The notes: a model not told the origin generated them from the letters alone. A stretch of 64,000 bases of DNA from Albugo candida (GCA_040437565.1 JBDOQK010000011.1:558001-622000); one strand, 5' to 3'; positions 32,069-43,530 are shown, numbered from the stretch's first letter. Numbers and translations: made by a program.

Positions 32069-35000
32069 ATGTCTAAACCGATGCTCTTCCTAAATGCATT
32101 CAAATCTTCTTCTATAACCTGCGACATTGATAGTAATGACGCCAACAATAGCAATAGCCGGACACCCAGAAGCATGACTCGTAGGCGCTCTCGTGTCGGG
32201 AAGCAACTCATGAGAGAGTTACGTGGTTTTGCACGATTTCATGGAGACAACAGCCACACTGACTCCACATCTCCAAAATCAACTCATCCATCTGTTCCGC
32301 GTCAATCAAGTGCACCGTCAACAGCAACTACGTCATCCCAACAATTACTAACAAGCTCTAGTAACGGACATCGCTTGATCTCACAATCCATGAACGAAGG
32401 CGGATCGCCATCCCGGAGATCCGATGTGATGCAGAAAAAAACATCGTCAGCCATTCACTCATTACAGCATGGATGTGCTACTTTTGCAGCAACTGTCGCT
32501 AGACGTCGATTAATGAATGGCAGTAATCTGAGTGCTGGGGCATCGGTGCAAATGAGTCCATTTTCTTGCGAAATAACGACTCCTTTGGATACGGTTTCTA
32601 ATGTGGGTATCATATTCCTACTTTGACTGACTGAATTTGCTCACGAAAAGTGTTTGATGTAGAATGCCCCTCCAAATGTCGCCATTCGATATGGACACCG
32701 CATTCGACTGTATGGAAAAAGCGGATACGTAAGCTCCTCTTCCGAGGTCAAAGGCGGATATGTAGGGACTTTTGAAATCGCGCGAGGATTCTTACATCCG
32801 ATGAAAGAAACACAGCGTCATGACAAACAGAATGGATACGTATTAGCTTGTCTCCCTCCTATTCAAGAAGCTGGGTCTAACTTATACAAGCCCTCCACGT
32901 TTCGAATTGTTTCTATTGCCGGGTTAGAGGACGGAACACCACTCAGTTACGGAGATGTGTTCATTCTCGTGGATGATGATGGCAAAGTCTGGAATAATAA
33001 GATGGGTGTTGGCCCAACAACACTAAATGGTCATTTTGGACCAAAAGGTCCCAATTTTCCAGGTGAAATGTACCTTTCTTTCTATCAGCTTGGGAAGAGC
33101 TCTTCATTACGCTATGCTGACGAAGAAGAAGAACAAGAGATGGATATTAATCTTACTCCGGGAGTAGAACCCGTGACAAGTGTCGAAGAAGGTGGCTTAT
33201 TAGAGACCACAGCCTCTGACTCATCTTCCGATGAAGAGGAAGGATTCCTCTCTCTAGCTAGCTTGGCACGAAATACCAAGCTGATTGCCGAAAATACTTT
33301 TGGAGTCGGTCGAACGGCTGCTGGAGAAGCGGCTTTGGCAAGCGCATTAGCCTCCACTGGTAAAGTCGTGTTTTATGGCGATAAAGATGTTATCATCGAT
33401 ATTGCCGACTCAAACCGCATGCGCTCGAAATTCAATCAAGTGATCACGCATTATAGAAAGTATAATGAAGGGATGGTCGTGCAAGGAGGTTATTTGAGAT
33501 GTGATGGGCGTGGAAAGCTGTCTCTATTTGAAATACATGGTCTCCCGCTCCCATCCATTTCAAAGGTTGATATCATTGACTCAAACTCTTCGAATGATAT
33601 TATGAAGGAATGCCGATCGTCAAAACCATCAACTAGTACAAATATGGCCAACAGGGACGTGATGATGCGACTGGATTCCGGTCTACCAATTCCTATCAAC
33701 AGTGTGACTCCATCAAGTTTGGTCGCATTGCATTTTAGCGATGACTCAATGACGCTCATCCCGTGCAGTCGATTCTGCTCCTCCAACGAAAAACCATTCT
33801 ACATCGTTGTGCGCGGAAGTACACGCCCTTATCGCCTACAAGTTCAAGTCAAACGATCTTTCGATGAGTCCAATAGCAAATGTTTAGGCTCCTCATTGTA
33901 CGAGAAGTGTCACTTGCCATTTTGTATGTTGGTCGTTGCTGGCGTTTACTTGATCGTCATATTCAAGCTCCTATGGATAAAAGCATTATGTCTCGGCTGT
34001 ACCGTAGTGTTTCTCACACTTGGCTCCACATTTGCCCATATGTACAGAAACAAGGCCTCTCCATCTACAAGAGTTGAGCACGATACTTCCAAGGAAGATG
34101 AAAGGACTGCTAAGCACAAGGGCGAGAATTGGTTATTTTCTATCATTGCCTGGGAAGCCTCGAGCTCCGAACGCATTGAGCTCAAGACTCGAGACTACCG
34201 CGAGGAACTTTATGAGACACAAGCATCAACCCCACTCGTCAAGATACCTGCCAGTTTTCTTATTGCGGAAAACGGAAATGTTGCAAAAGCTTCAGAGAGG
34301 TATCAAACAACATTACAATGGCGGGATGAAATGAAGGTCGATAAGATACTGGAAACACCACACCCAAAATATCACTTGATCAAAAGGCAAGAAGAATTCT
34401 ACAATCATGCAGTGATGCAATTTGTCTCAATCTGAGTCTTGTAGCTTCTACAAGCAGTTTTTACACAAGCGAGATAAGCTGGGTCATCCAATTTACTTTG
34501 AAAAGTTGGCCACCATCAACATGAAAGCTTTACAAAAAGCAGGTAGAGTGCATTTTTTACCTCGATTTTTCTTACTAGGGTTTTTATACTGTGATGCATC
34601 AGATGTTTCTCTGGAGGATCTCTTTCATCACTACTTATTCAACATCGAGTTTAATGTCAAGTACGTGGCTTCGGATTCATGTGCTTGCCAAGCCTGTTGT
34701 GCTAGCAAGACTCGCAAGCTTTTAATTGTATTGGATGCTCGTGGTATCGGAATGAAAGATGTGAGTGGGGAATTTCTAGAATTTGTGCGGAAAGGAGCAG
34801 GGATGATGCAGCGACATTATCCACAACGCTCGTACAAAATCCTCATCATCAATGTTCCTTCGTGGTTTGGGATGGTCTGGAAAGGAATAAAAGGGCTCCT
34901 GAATGAGGCTACCCGTCAAAAAACAAATATACTCAGCGAGGCTGAAGCTCCTGCAGTTCTCTTACAGCTCGTTGATGAAGAGAATCTTCCAGTCGAGTAC

Positions 35001-35780
35001 GGAGGGCAATGCCAGTGCCCTGGTGGCTGTGAATCTAATTCAGCATTCATGCAGCTGCAAAAATCTCTTGTGGATAGTGTCTTGGCTTCCAAGCCTTTTT
35101 GTCCCGATGTGGTCATGGGTGGTCTCACCATCGAACTGGAAGAAGATGATGAAAAGGAAGCCAGAAGAGACTTGCAATGTACAAAACAGAATCTGCGACG
35201 CAATAGCATGCAACAACCCCATACCGCCGCAATGTTTATCCGACAATCGATGAGCTCCAAGCGGTTTTTACATGAGATGAAAGAGGCGATGGTCCTTAAC
35301 AGCGAACAAGTCAAATCAAGCGCATTCCCCCAAGAAGTGCTCAAGGCCGGTTTCTTACTCAAAAGATCGGTGAAACGTAAACCTTTCATCCCGATTTGGT
35401 ATCGTCGTGTCTTTGTTCTTCATGGTACCCCGTTATTGCTCAAATTCTCCCTGATTTGTGTTCTGATGTTCATTTTGACTGTAGCTCATTCAATTCGCTT
35501 CAGTCGGTCGGTTGAGTCAGAACTTTACTCTGTTTTGGCGCTCACCGGTGACACAATTGTCCGCAAAACTCAGAAGCAGAACAACCATACATTTGAGCTT
35601 ATCACACCGCTAATGGAGGCACATGGTCGTGCGCTTTTGCTTTATGCACCGACATCGGATTTGGTCGACAGTTGGGTGGACGTTATTTCGTCTGCTATCG
35701 CCAAATTGCGCACAAATCACATTGAGCCCTTGCCTGTCAAGCATCCGCCTTCAATCTCTGAAGTTTGCTCATGGAATTAA
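32069..35780 (+). CDS. Membrane-anchored SEC14 (CRAL-TRIO) plus PH domain protein
   Basis: Five exons (32069-32602, 32663-34411, 34458-34542, 34603-35424, 35485-35780) give 1161 residues. The N-terminus is Ser/Thr-rich and basic. A beta-rich region (about 180-330, IRYGHRIRLYGKSGYVSS and NKMGVGPTTLNGHFGPKG) resembles a trefoil/FG-type fold, but I do not name it. Two hydrophobic segments (CMLVVAGVYLIVIFKLLWI and ALCLGCTVVFLTLGSTFA) precede the SEC14 lipid-transfer domain (DKLGHPIYFEK, RKLLIVLDARGIGMKDVSGE, SYKILIINVPSWFGMVWKGI). A PH domain follows (LKAGFLLKRSVKRKPF, WYRRVFVLH). The likely role is phosphoinositide or lipid exchange at a membrane. Introns 3 and 4 are each exactly 60 nt with no stop, so retention would leave the frame open. 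The 46-nt intron 2 was chosen because it restores both phase and the SEC14 motif. Confidence 0.82.
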
Positions 35781-35811
35781 ACGATATTGTCAAGATTCAA
35801 CGTATAAATAC

Positions 35812-36607
35812 ATGTGTCAAGATTTTGGTGACTTTTGGAGTAGCAAGAGCATGTCCGCATGCATCCTTCCCAACCGTTGCGAAGGCGACGACAAGGATTT
35901 TTGGGCTGAATATATCGAGGTAAAGAGCACTTTCTGAGAATTGGTGGTCTGATTTTAATTGAAGTATAAAGATCGAGAAATTAAATCAATTTTGGTATTC
36001 ACCGTCGACCGTCGACAAAATAACTAAAGAAATCTTGACTCAGGTTTCCAAGGGAGGATACATTGGATGTATATCTACACCGAGTATATATTTCGCACTC
36101 AAAAAAGAGATGGAGCATTGCATGAAAACACTCGACCAGCTTCTTTTATTGGATGCAAGTGCTTTGATTTGAAATACATGCTCCCGTTCTCACGCTCGAG
36201 TGCAGATTGATAGCAAGTTTGCATCAGAAGGACCACATTTTATCTTTTACGACTATCAATTTCCGCAAAATTTGCCGCAAGCACTCCATCATCGCTTGGA
36301 ATATCTGATCATCGACCCACCTTTCATCACTCGCGACGTATGGGAGCAGTACCGAGCCGCAATCGACTTTTTAATTTGCCCTAAACAAGGCAAAATCCTA
36401 CTAAGCACCATTCGTATGTATCTTCTGTTCATCTCTTTTACATAATCTGATCAACTCTGTGAAGACGAAAATGAAGCGCTAATGTGGGAGCTGTTGCGAT
36501 GCAAACCCGTGCAATTCCAACCGTCAATTCCGCATTTGGTCTATCAGTATACAATATACACAAATTATCACACAGCCACACTGAACGAAACAGGCACTGA
36601 AGGGTAG
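35812..36607 (+). CDS. EEF1AKMT1: eEF1A lysine methyltransferase 1 (EEF1AKMT1/N6AMT2), with a GC-AG intron
   Basis: This seven-beta-strand methyltransferase of the N6AMT2 family is known to trimethylate a lysine of elongation factor 1A. The exons are 35812-35919, 35972-36154, 36206-36413 and 36465-36607. They total 213 residues, equal to the human protein within one residue. Family motifs are KLNQFWYSPSTV, GGYIGCISTPSIYFALK, HFIFYDYQFPQNLP, the catalytic DPPF in EYLIIDPPFITRDVW, and a final QYTIYTNY. The second intron begins GCAAGT rather than GT. Only this donor joins LLLLD to IDSKFASEG in phase, and the nearest GT gives stops. The start is 31 bp after the stop of the SEC14-PH gene on the same strand. 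The first ~30 residues are not conserved, so a later Met (35851) is possible. Confidence 0.88.
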
Positions 36608-36743
36608 CCCATGTAAGGCATGAGCTGCGGGTGGGCTCCCTGTGACGCTATCTTTAGACCCATCCTTTTCTTGAATAGCTAATAATAATATAGTTTCGAA
36701 CATTGCACTTCATGAAAACGTACAACTGAAAAAAATCAAATCG

Positions 36744-38852
36744 ATGCAAGCACCGCGAGCGGCAGTTGTAGCTCCGCGCAAGAAATCGTTAGCTGGGATC
36801 ATCCAGCATGGATTAAGACTGTCACCGAGGAAATCTCGACGTGATGATGTCGTGCACCAAATTAGCTCACATCGATCGCTAGAGTGCGCCCCGCAAGCAC
36901 AAGGAGCACAGTCCCTTGCAATGGTGGAAGTGAATGGGGAAGCTTTCCCATCGTCGCCTTCGCAGATTCGATCGCCCACTTTATCTGGCGAAACTGATCC
37001 CACATTGTCGTCGTGGAAACAGGTCACCTCTCCAAGCTCTGCTTCCACGCAATTCGAGATGCGAGGTATCTCGATCATGTCGTTCCCAATCAAGCAGCTT
37101 GTATCAAAGGAGAAACGCCGATTTGAAGAAGACGGATTCAATTTAGATTTGACTTATGTGACCGATCGTTTGATTGCATTCGGATATCCGGCAGAAAGTT
37201 TCGAAGGAATATATCGCAATCATTACAAAGACGTTTACAACTTTTTTGAAAAACGGCACGGTGACAAGTACAAAATTTATAATCTCTGCTCAGAACGCAA
37301 TTATGACAAAGTGAAGTTTCATTACCGCGTTGCAGAATATCCATTTGACGATCATTGCCCTCCACCTTTAGCACTGCTGTTAGCGTTTTGTCAAGACGTT
37401 GATCAATGGCTCACGCAAGACCCAGAAAATGTTGCTGCTGTACATTGTAAGGCTGGAAAAGGACGCACAGGTGTTATGATGTGCTCCTTTCTCTTATACA
37501 AGGGAATTTGGAAGACACCTCATGGAGCACTCACGCATTTTGCGGCCGCACGATCTTTGAAGCGGGAAGGGGTCACGATTCCCAGTCAAAGACGTTTTGT
37601 TGCATATTTCGCTGCAATGTGTCGAGGAATGTATCAACAGCGGGATCTGAACGTTGAGTACGGTTCACTTGACTTTCAAGGTGGTGATGAGCTTGAGCAA
37701 AGGGAGCATTCTATGTCACTGGAAGACTATCACCAATCTTGGGAAGCTATGGTTGGCGGAAAGCGCTCCCCTCTATCTCGTATCACACCGATTTTGCCAT
37801 CACCGAAACCACTCGTCTTGGTCATGATAACCATTGATGGGGTCTATAAAAGTCGGCCCATTGATCCTCGTATTCGTATCAGATGCTGCACGCTCGAAGG
37901 AATGCGAATTCAGTCATCTCGCCGCTTTAGCACAAAGTTAGTCAATCCAGAAATGCGCTATGATCTTCCTTGTCTCTTCACGACAGCACAAGCTGAAGAT
38001 AGCAATCTACTTTCTTCAGGCACCAATACCAAGAAATTGACTGCCAGTCCCAGACCATACATGCTTCGTCAAGGTTTCTCGATACCCCCTAAAGATTGGC
38101 CTTCTTCAGCACCCACAACACCCAGGAGATCGGATGCTTCTCCTTATATCAACTCTGTACCAAAACAAGGAGATAAGAAGCCTTCTTTTTTTTCTGGTAC
38201 TCAGCAACCCACAGAACCCTATCAAGCAGCCCATTCCGCTTCTGTAGTCTCCATGTCAATGAAATGTAAGCGTCTACTTGTATGTGGAGAGAGCAAGTTT
38301 TCGTTACACCATCGCTCCGGGAAATCGTTTGGGCAGTTTTGGATACACACGTCATTTATCAATCACAGTACGCTGAAATTGAGATTGAATAAACATGAAA
38401 TCGACGAGATCGCTAGGGATATCAAGAAGGGCCATCGTAAGTATTCGTCCGCATTCAGCATCACACTACATTTTGAAGAAGCGACGGACACAGATAAAGA
38501 AAAGATGAAACTTTTAGCAGATAACTTGACCGAGTTGAAGAACATGACTGCAGACCGATCGACAATGCACAAGCAACGTGAATCGATTGCTGTAGCTTCA
38601 TCCTTGGAGAATGTAGACACACGATTGCGTTCAAAATCAGAACAACTGGTGTCTACGGGAGAGGTAAGGGATCCTCCACCAGTAGCAGACAAATTGGACA
38701 AATGCGAGGATAGTTTAGACAAAAAGAGCTCAAATCAAACGTGGAAGTTTTTCAGGTTCCGTAGACGGGAACTAAAAAGCGATCTTGTCAGGGCGGAAGA
38801 AATACTGCAATGCGATCATATCGTGGAGCAGGTACTAAAACATCAGGAATAA
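36744..38852 (+). CDS. PTEN: PTEN-type phosphoinositide 3-phosphatase
   Basis: PTEN dephosphorylates PI(3,4,5)P3 and opposes PI3K signalling. This is a single exon of 702 codons. A ~130-residue Ser/Arg-rich leader precedes the phosphatase domain, which starts at RRFEEDGFNLDLTYVTDRLI. The catalytic P-loop is HCKAGKGRTG (Cys about residue 235), with the two lysines typical of PTEN. The WPD-loop equivalent reads EYPFDDHCPPP. A C2-like beta region follows (from about 340, PLVLVMITIDGVYKSRPI, then FGQFWIHTSFI). It is split by a Ser/Pro-rich insert of about 100 residues. The C-terminal 150 residues are charged and coiled-coil-like. It is much longer than human PTEN (403), the extra length being the leader, the insert and the tail. 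The start is the first ATG. Confidence 0.92.
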   Translation: MQAPRAAVVAPRKKSLAGIIQHGLRLSPRKSRRDDVVHQISSHRSLECAPQAQGAQSLAMVEVNGEAFPSSPSQIRSPTLSGETDPTLSSWKQVTSPSSASTQFEMRGISIMSFPIKQLVSKEKRRFEEDGFNLDLTYVTDRLIAFGYPAESFEGIYRNHYKDVYNFFEKRHGDKYKIYNLCSERNYDKVKFHYRVAEYPFDDHCPPPLALLLAFCQDVDQWLTQDPENVAAVHCKAGKGRTGVMMCSFLLYKGIWKTPHGALTHFAAARSLKREGVTIPSQRRFVAYFAAMCRGMYQQRDLNVEYGSLDFQGGDELEQREHSMSLEDYHQSWEAMVGGKRSPLSRITPILPSPKPLVLVMITIDGVYKSRPIDPRIRIRCCTLEGMRIQSSRRFSTKLVNPEMRYDLPCLFTTAQAEDSNLLSSGTNTKKLTASPRPYMLRQGFSIPPKDWPSSAPTTPRRSDASPYINSVPKQGDKKPSFFSGTQQPTEPYQAAHSASVVSMSMKCKRLLVCGESKFSLHHRSGKSFGQFWIHTSFINHSTLKLRLNKHEIDEIARDIKKGHRKYSSAFSITLHFEEATDTDKEKMKLLADNLTELKNMTADRSTMHKQRESIAVASSLENVDTRLRSKSEQLVSTGEVRDPPPVADKLDKCEDSLDKKSSNQTWKFFRFRRRELKSDLVRAEEILQCDHIVEQVLKHQE

Positions 38853-39046
38853 GATTTCTTGACCACAAGAGGAGAGTGGCGGATCAGTAGCCTATCTACA
38901 CGTATGCAAGATACTAGAAGATATAAATTGCTGTAATATAAGGTACACGATGCTGTTGTGTTGGAGATAGCCTTTAATTCCATGACTTTTGCAGCAGCCT
39001 AATGCGAGGTACAGCACACTAAATAATCAATTCCAATACCTCCATC

Positions 39047-40847
39047 ATGGAGCTACTCGAACTTTTGGTGCATTTTAATCGCACGCTTTGTATTTCAATT
39101 CCCTCTTCTCTAGCTACGACTAAATATGTAAAATCATTCGTGGAAGAGAGAGAAGGCGCACCAGCTTACATGATTGAACTATATGTAAATGGGTACAAAC
39201 TTGCCAATGATGCACATCTGCCTCCTCTTCCTTCCATTATACGAGCGCGTTTGTCAAGAGGATTGCTGGGAGGAAAAGGTGGATTTGGAGCAATGCTCCG
39301 AAGTATGGGCAAAGGATCTGGCTCCAAGTCGACAAGAGACTTTGGTGCGTGCCGAGACTTAAATGGCCGTCGCTTGCGGCATGTTAACCAAGAGTTGGCC
39401 ATACAAAAGTGGAAAGAAGAAGAAGATATCAGAGAACAACACAAAAATCTTGGAATCTCAGAAAGAGAGCTTTTAGAGGAAGACACGCCCAGCGGGATCC
39501 CCGGGTGGTATCTCCCGACGCCGTCCTGGAGTGAAGGAATCAAAAAATCACACATGAAGCGACAACGAAACACAAAAATGTGTCAAAACTGGGTCAAAGC
39601 ACGTCTTGATGGAAAGGAACCACCGAAGGATGCACCGAGATGGTGGGGCTGTCCCCGGGGGCGACAATGTGATTTCGCTCATGGAGAAGAAGAGCTTCGT
39701 GGCATACAGTTGACAGAACACAAGAGGGTTAAGAAAGAAGAAAAAGATCGTGAGAAACAATGCAAGTTACGTCGATACATTGAGTACGAAAAGGACATGA
39801 GAAATGACTTAGATGATGCTATACAGCAAGGTTTATTACGCCGTGGAAAGGCTAATGGAAGAAAAAACAAGCAAGAATCGAGTAGCACTTATGATGTTGA
39901 TAGAGTGCTGAACGATAGAACACCGTGGCTTGAATCTGTCGATGATAGTCTTTCTCTGACGTTTCGTTATGGTCTCTGTGAGGTTCGAGGCACAAGTAAC
40001 TTTGGTACAGCAACTGCATCATCGTACTCCTATAAAGATGGTAAATGGTACTACGAAGTCAAACTGATCACTGACGGTGTAATCCAAGTTGGCTGGGCTG
40101 GTGACTCATTTCACACCGACTCGGAAGATGGTGATGGAGTTGGAGACCATGTGCGATCTTGGGCTTACGATGGATGTAGGATGCTGAAATGGACTGATGG
40201 TAAAGATAAGGAATATGGGCAACATTGGGATGCTGGGGATATTATTGGCTGCATGATTGATTTGGTGAAGGGATGCATTTGTTATACAAAAAATGGAAAG
40301 TCCTTGGGTGTGGCTTTTGAGAAAATTCACAAAGCTGGAGCAAATGAAATGATATACCCGGCTGTGAGTGCTGAAGATAAACAAATATTATTGATGAATA
40401 TTGGAGGCCAGCCAATGCAATTTCTTCCTGACGGATACTTTCCAGTGCAAAGAAGCGTACAGATTTCTCAAAACATCGAGGATAGTTCGCTCCACGATAC
40501 TATATCATTTCCAACTAAATCAGATATGCAACAACAGGGAGATAAAAGTATGGGCAAAATAGATGCAACATCAGTTGCAGCAAAGGAAGATTTTGTAGAC
40601 TGGAGCAAATATAGCACTGCCAAACATCTGGAACAATTAGGTCTCGAAAGACTCAAGGATATATTAAGAAGACGTGGGCTCAAATGCGGGTCGGTTGTAT
40701 TTTTTCTTCATCGATGAGCTCTATACTAATGTGCATGTGTATCGTAGAGGAAACTTGGAGCAGAGAGCAGCACGGCTGTTCAGCACGAAGAATAAAAAAT
40801 GGGACGATATAGACGCAAAGATCAAGGCAACAGATTCTGGGAAATAG
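39047..40847 (+). CDS. SDE2: SDE2 protein with CCCH zinc finger and SPRY domain
   Basis: Two exons (39047-40689 and 40748-40847, 58-nt intron) give 580 residues. The N-terminal ~76 residues form the SDE2 ubiquitin-like domain, ending in the processing site LLGG|KGGFG (Gly75-Gly76). ACRDLNGRRLR, diagnostic of SDE2, follows. SDE2 is cleaved by ubiquitin proteases; its C-terminal part acts in pre-mRNA splicing and genome stability. Next comes a CCCH finger (Cys179, Cys202, Cys208, His212: GCPRGRQCDFAHG). Then a SPRY domain (about 300-465: GKWYYEVKLITDGVIQVGW, DIIGCMIDLVKG, ICYTKNGKSLGVAF). The C-terminus is the SDE2 SAP-like motif (LEQLGLERLKDILRRRGLKCGG...), completed only after splicing. I know SDE2 as UBL plus SAP; the CCCH and SPRY insertions are unusual to me. 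Confidence 0.88.
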
Positions 40848-41900
40848 GAGAATTAGAGAATTGTATTTTACATGCCTGGTCAAAGATCATTGACAGTTAT
40901 TCATCAAAATTCTTTTGAGAGTTCGTGCGGTATACCACAAGGCGTTATTGCTAGGAACTAGCGCTCATCACTCGAAGCACTCCATTACAACTGTAGGAGT
41001 GATCCAAATCTGACCACTGGTATGAAAGATCGACGTAGTCAATTTGATGATCAATTCACAAACACGGTCGATTCTTGCATTCCCCAAATGTTGTCGATAA
41101 GATTAAAGTCTTGAATGCTACTGACCAGATCTTATCTTTGAGCCGCAAATCGTCGTCTTCACGAGAACAAAGCTTTTCAGTTTTGCAAGAAGACAAATCC
41201 GGCTTGATGTACAAGGAACGCATTACGTATTTGGGTGTACATGTGATAAATGGCCGACTATCGTCCCTCCGGCCATGTTATTTGTTGGCCATTATGAATG
41301 ATGCCACATGCTAATCCGATTATAACTGAGCCACCACCACTATGTCAATCTACTTGAGGAGGTCTCTTTCTCGAGCCATCGTGATCAAGCGTCGCACTCA
41401 GGACAGCCCCTTTTAGGCAGCCCCACAGCGGTGTTGGCTTCATGACACACGATCCTTCTCAACGTATAAGAGGATCTAAGCGGGTGCGATACTATTTGTT
41501 GCAAGTCTCTTGTTGCGCATGGTAATTGATGGATACGATCTGGCTGGATTGGCTTGACTGAATGATTTTGTTTTACAAGGGAGCTTTCTGTTCACAGAAG
41601 TAGCCGTAGAAGCCTCGGAACTTCTCTGAAAGTCATCCTCATAATTTCGTACAAGGACTGGTCAGGAAATCAAGCTGCGAACTGACGTTTGCAAGCTTCC
41701 ATGTGCCGGAATACGCATCTCCGTAGGTAGGAAGTTGAGGACGTCTTATAGTTTACACAAAGAGTCGTAGAAATACAGCAGCGTGATATAGGCGCATTGT
41801 GGGGCCCCGAATTTGCCTTGAACCCAACAAGTTCTTTGTGAGTGTGATCTTTTTGAGACTACGCGGTGCAACGCGACCGCTTCGACATATAAGGTCAAGC
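40848..41900. other. Intergenic, gene-poor
   Basis: There are scattered short open stretches. One (41075-41314) contains ITYLGVHV, reminiscent of the end of a LINE reverse transcriptase, but this is too little to call. Nothing else is recognised. Confidence 0.35.
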
Positions 41901-42188
41901 ATGTCGTCATCTTTAGACTCGGATGGCGACGAAGAAAGCGTGAAGACTTTACAATTGTATCAGTGGGAACTCTCATATGCTGAAACTGGGGCGACTAGAG
42001 TTTTCAAAGTAGACCATGACCAATGCGTTTGTGGAAAGCTTATTCGAACAGAATCCTACTGGCAAAAAAGGTCTGAAGATGAGCTGAAGGATAAGATAAT
42101 CCAAGGCTCGATTTCCACGAAGCTTGCGAAGCAAGTGATGATGAAAAGTACTGGCATTGAGTTGCGAGGTGAAATGATATTGTCTTGA
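41901..42188 (+). CDS. Hypothetical small protein
   Basis: A 95-codon frame begins at an ATG followed by an acidic Ser/Asp leader (MSSSLDSDGDEE). It has a CVCGK motif and a charged helical C-terminus (KLAKQVMMKSTGIELRGEMI). I do not recognise the family. The frame is open 34 codons further upstream to 41799. It has no close neighbours and sits at the edge of a repeat-rich region, so it may be a relic rather than a gene. Confidence 0.35.
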   Translation: MSSSLDSDGDEESVKTLQLYQWELSYAETGATRVFKVDHDQCVCGKLIRTESYWQKRSEDELKDKIIQGSISTKLAKQVMMKSTGIELRGEMILS

Positions 42189-42809
42189 AGAATAAGACTG
42201 AACCGGCTGTGACTGTGAAAATGTTGTATTGCTAATGGCGCGAGGTACACAGAACTCACCTAAGGGGAATGGGAAACGTACGGAGCTCTCATTACAATAT
42301 CATAATCAACTTGTAGATTTGGGCTGACCCGTGAATCGATCGCATGTTGTGAAGTCTTAGACTGAAAAATTCAAGATTTTGGTAACAGGCAACTCAAGAA
42401 AAGCCGGAGTATGCAGAACACGGCACCAGCTATCAGAGCGGTGTATGTATTGTAGTGGAGATCGTTTCAAGCGTGATTGTTTGGACATATTGTCATGATA
42501 CGGATGGCGAGCGAAGAACACATAGAAACGTGAAATTATGTTGGAAGAAATCCCCACGCTAGTCAATGAAGGATCTGAACCTTGTCGATGGTACTTTGAC
42601 TCGGGATCAAATGCACCATTACAGCGTGCAAAAAGAATTCAAATATTATGAATTATGTAATGACAGCGACGGGAAGCGGTTATCAGAGTCTGCGTGACAT
42701 CATGATGTACGAAAGATGGCGCAGAAATAATTATGTTAGAAGGAGGAAGTCAATCAGAGAATTGCAGATCGGCGTCCAGCAATGAAAGTATAGGACAGGG
42801 CTTAGGCTA

Positions 42810-43031
42810 AAAATTTTCCTTTCACTCAGCCCTGTTCATCACAGAGCCTGACAATTTCGGGGCTCGTGACNNNNNNNNNNNNNNNNNNNNNNNNNNNNNN
42901 NNNNNNNNNNNNNNNNNNNNNNNNNNNNNNNNNNNNNNNNNNNNNNNNNNNNNNNNNNNNNNNNNNNNNNAAAATTTTCCTTTCACTCAGCCCTGTTCAT
43001 CACAGAGCCTGACAATTTCGGGGCTCGTGAC
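42810..43031. other. Assembly gap 7 (42871-42970) with duplicated flank
   Basis: 42810-42870 recurs as 42971-43031 (61 bases). It is the shortest overlap in the window. Confidence 0.9.
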
Positions 43032-43530
43032 GGTGCTGATACCTAAGCAGAAGAATTTGAACCTATTTTTTATTGAAGTGATGATTGTCGAGCAAATTGT
43101 AGCTGTGCTGATCGAAGACGTGTTGTACGCCCCAGCAGCTAGCTGCAATCTTTTCTAACCTATTATCGCGCCTGGCCAAGGCCTCCAAAAGACGTGCAAC
43201 AATGCGCGTTTGTTTGAAGTGATGAAGGACGAGGCAGGTGTGATCCGAACACCACACAAAAAGAACTTATGATGCTCACTACTCATAATATTGGCAGTGC
43301 TGGGAACAAGATAAGTAAAGGGAGAGGCAAGAAGCAAGTACTTGCTAGTCTTGCTGTTACGAAGGGTGTCCCATACATTGCTTTCTGGCACGAGGGACTT
43401 ATTCGGCTGAGGGTTGGTCGTGCGATGGCTAAGGGCGTAATGCTCGAGAGCCGGGGAAGCATTGGCTACGTGGATTGTTACTTGGCAAGCAACTCAGAAA
43501 ACACCTCACAAAGCTTATGACAAAGAGATG
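43030..43530 (+). mobile_element. Ty1/Copia-like LTR retrotransposon fossil
   Basis: Short stretches resemble the Copia pol region upstream of integrase: a 'DVLYAP' protease-end type segment and a GAG-pre-integrase type segment beginning 'FWHEG'. The element is broken, with several breaks. No long terminal repeats were seen and the ends are undefined. The degree of decay suggests an old insertion. The family assignment rests on weak similarity. Confidence 0.45.

Noticed and set aside
41075-41314. ITYLGVHV segment as LINE reverse-transcriptase C-terminus
   Set aside because: Only one short motif matches, with no RT catalytic box nearby.
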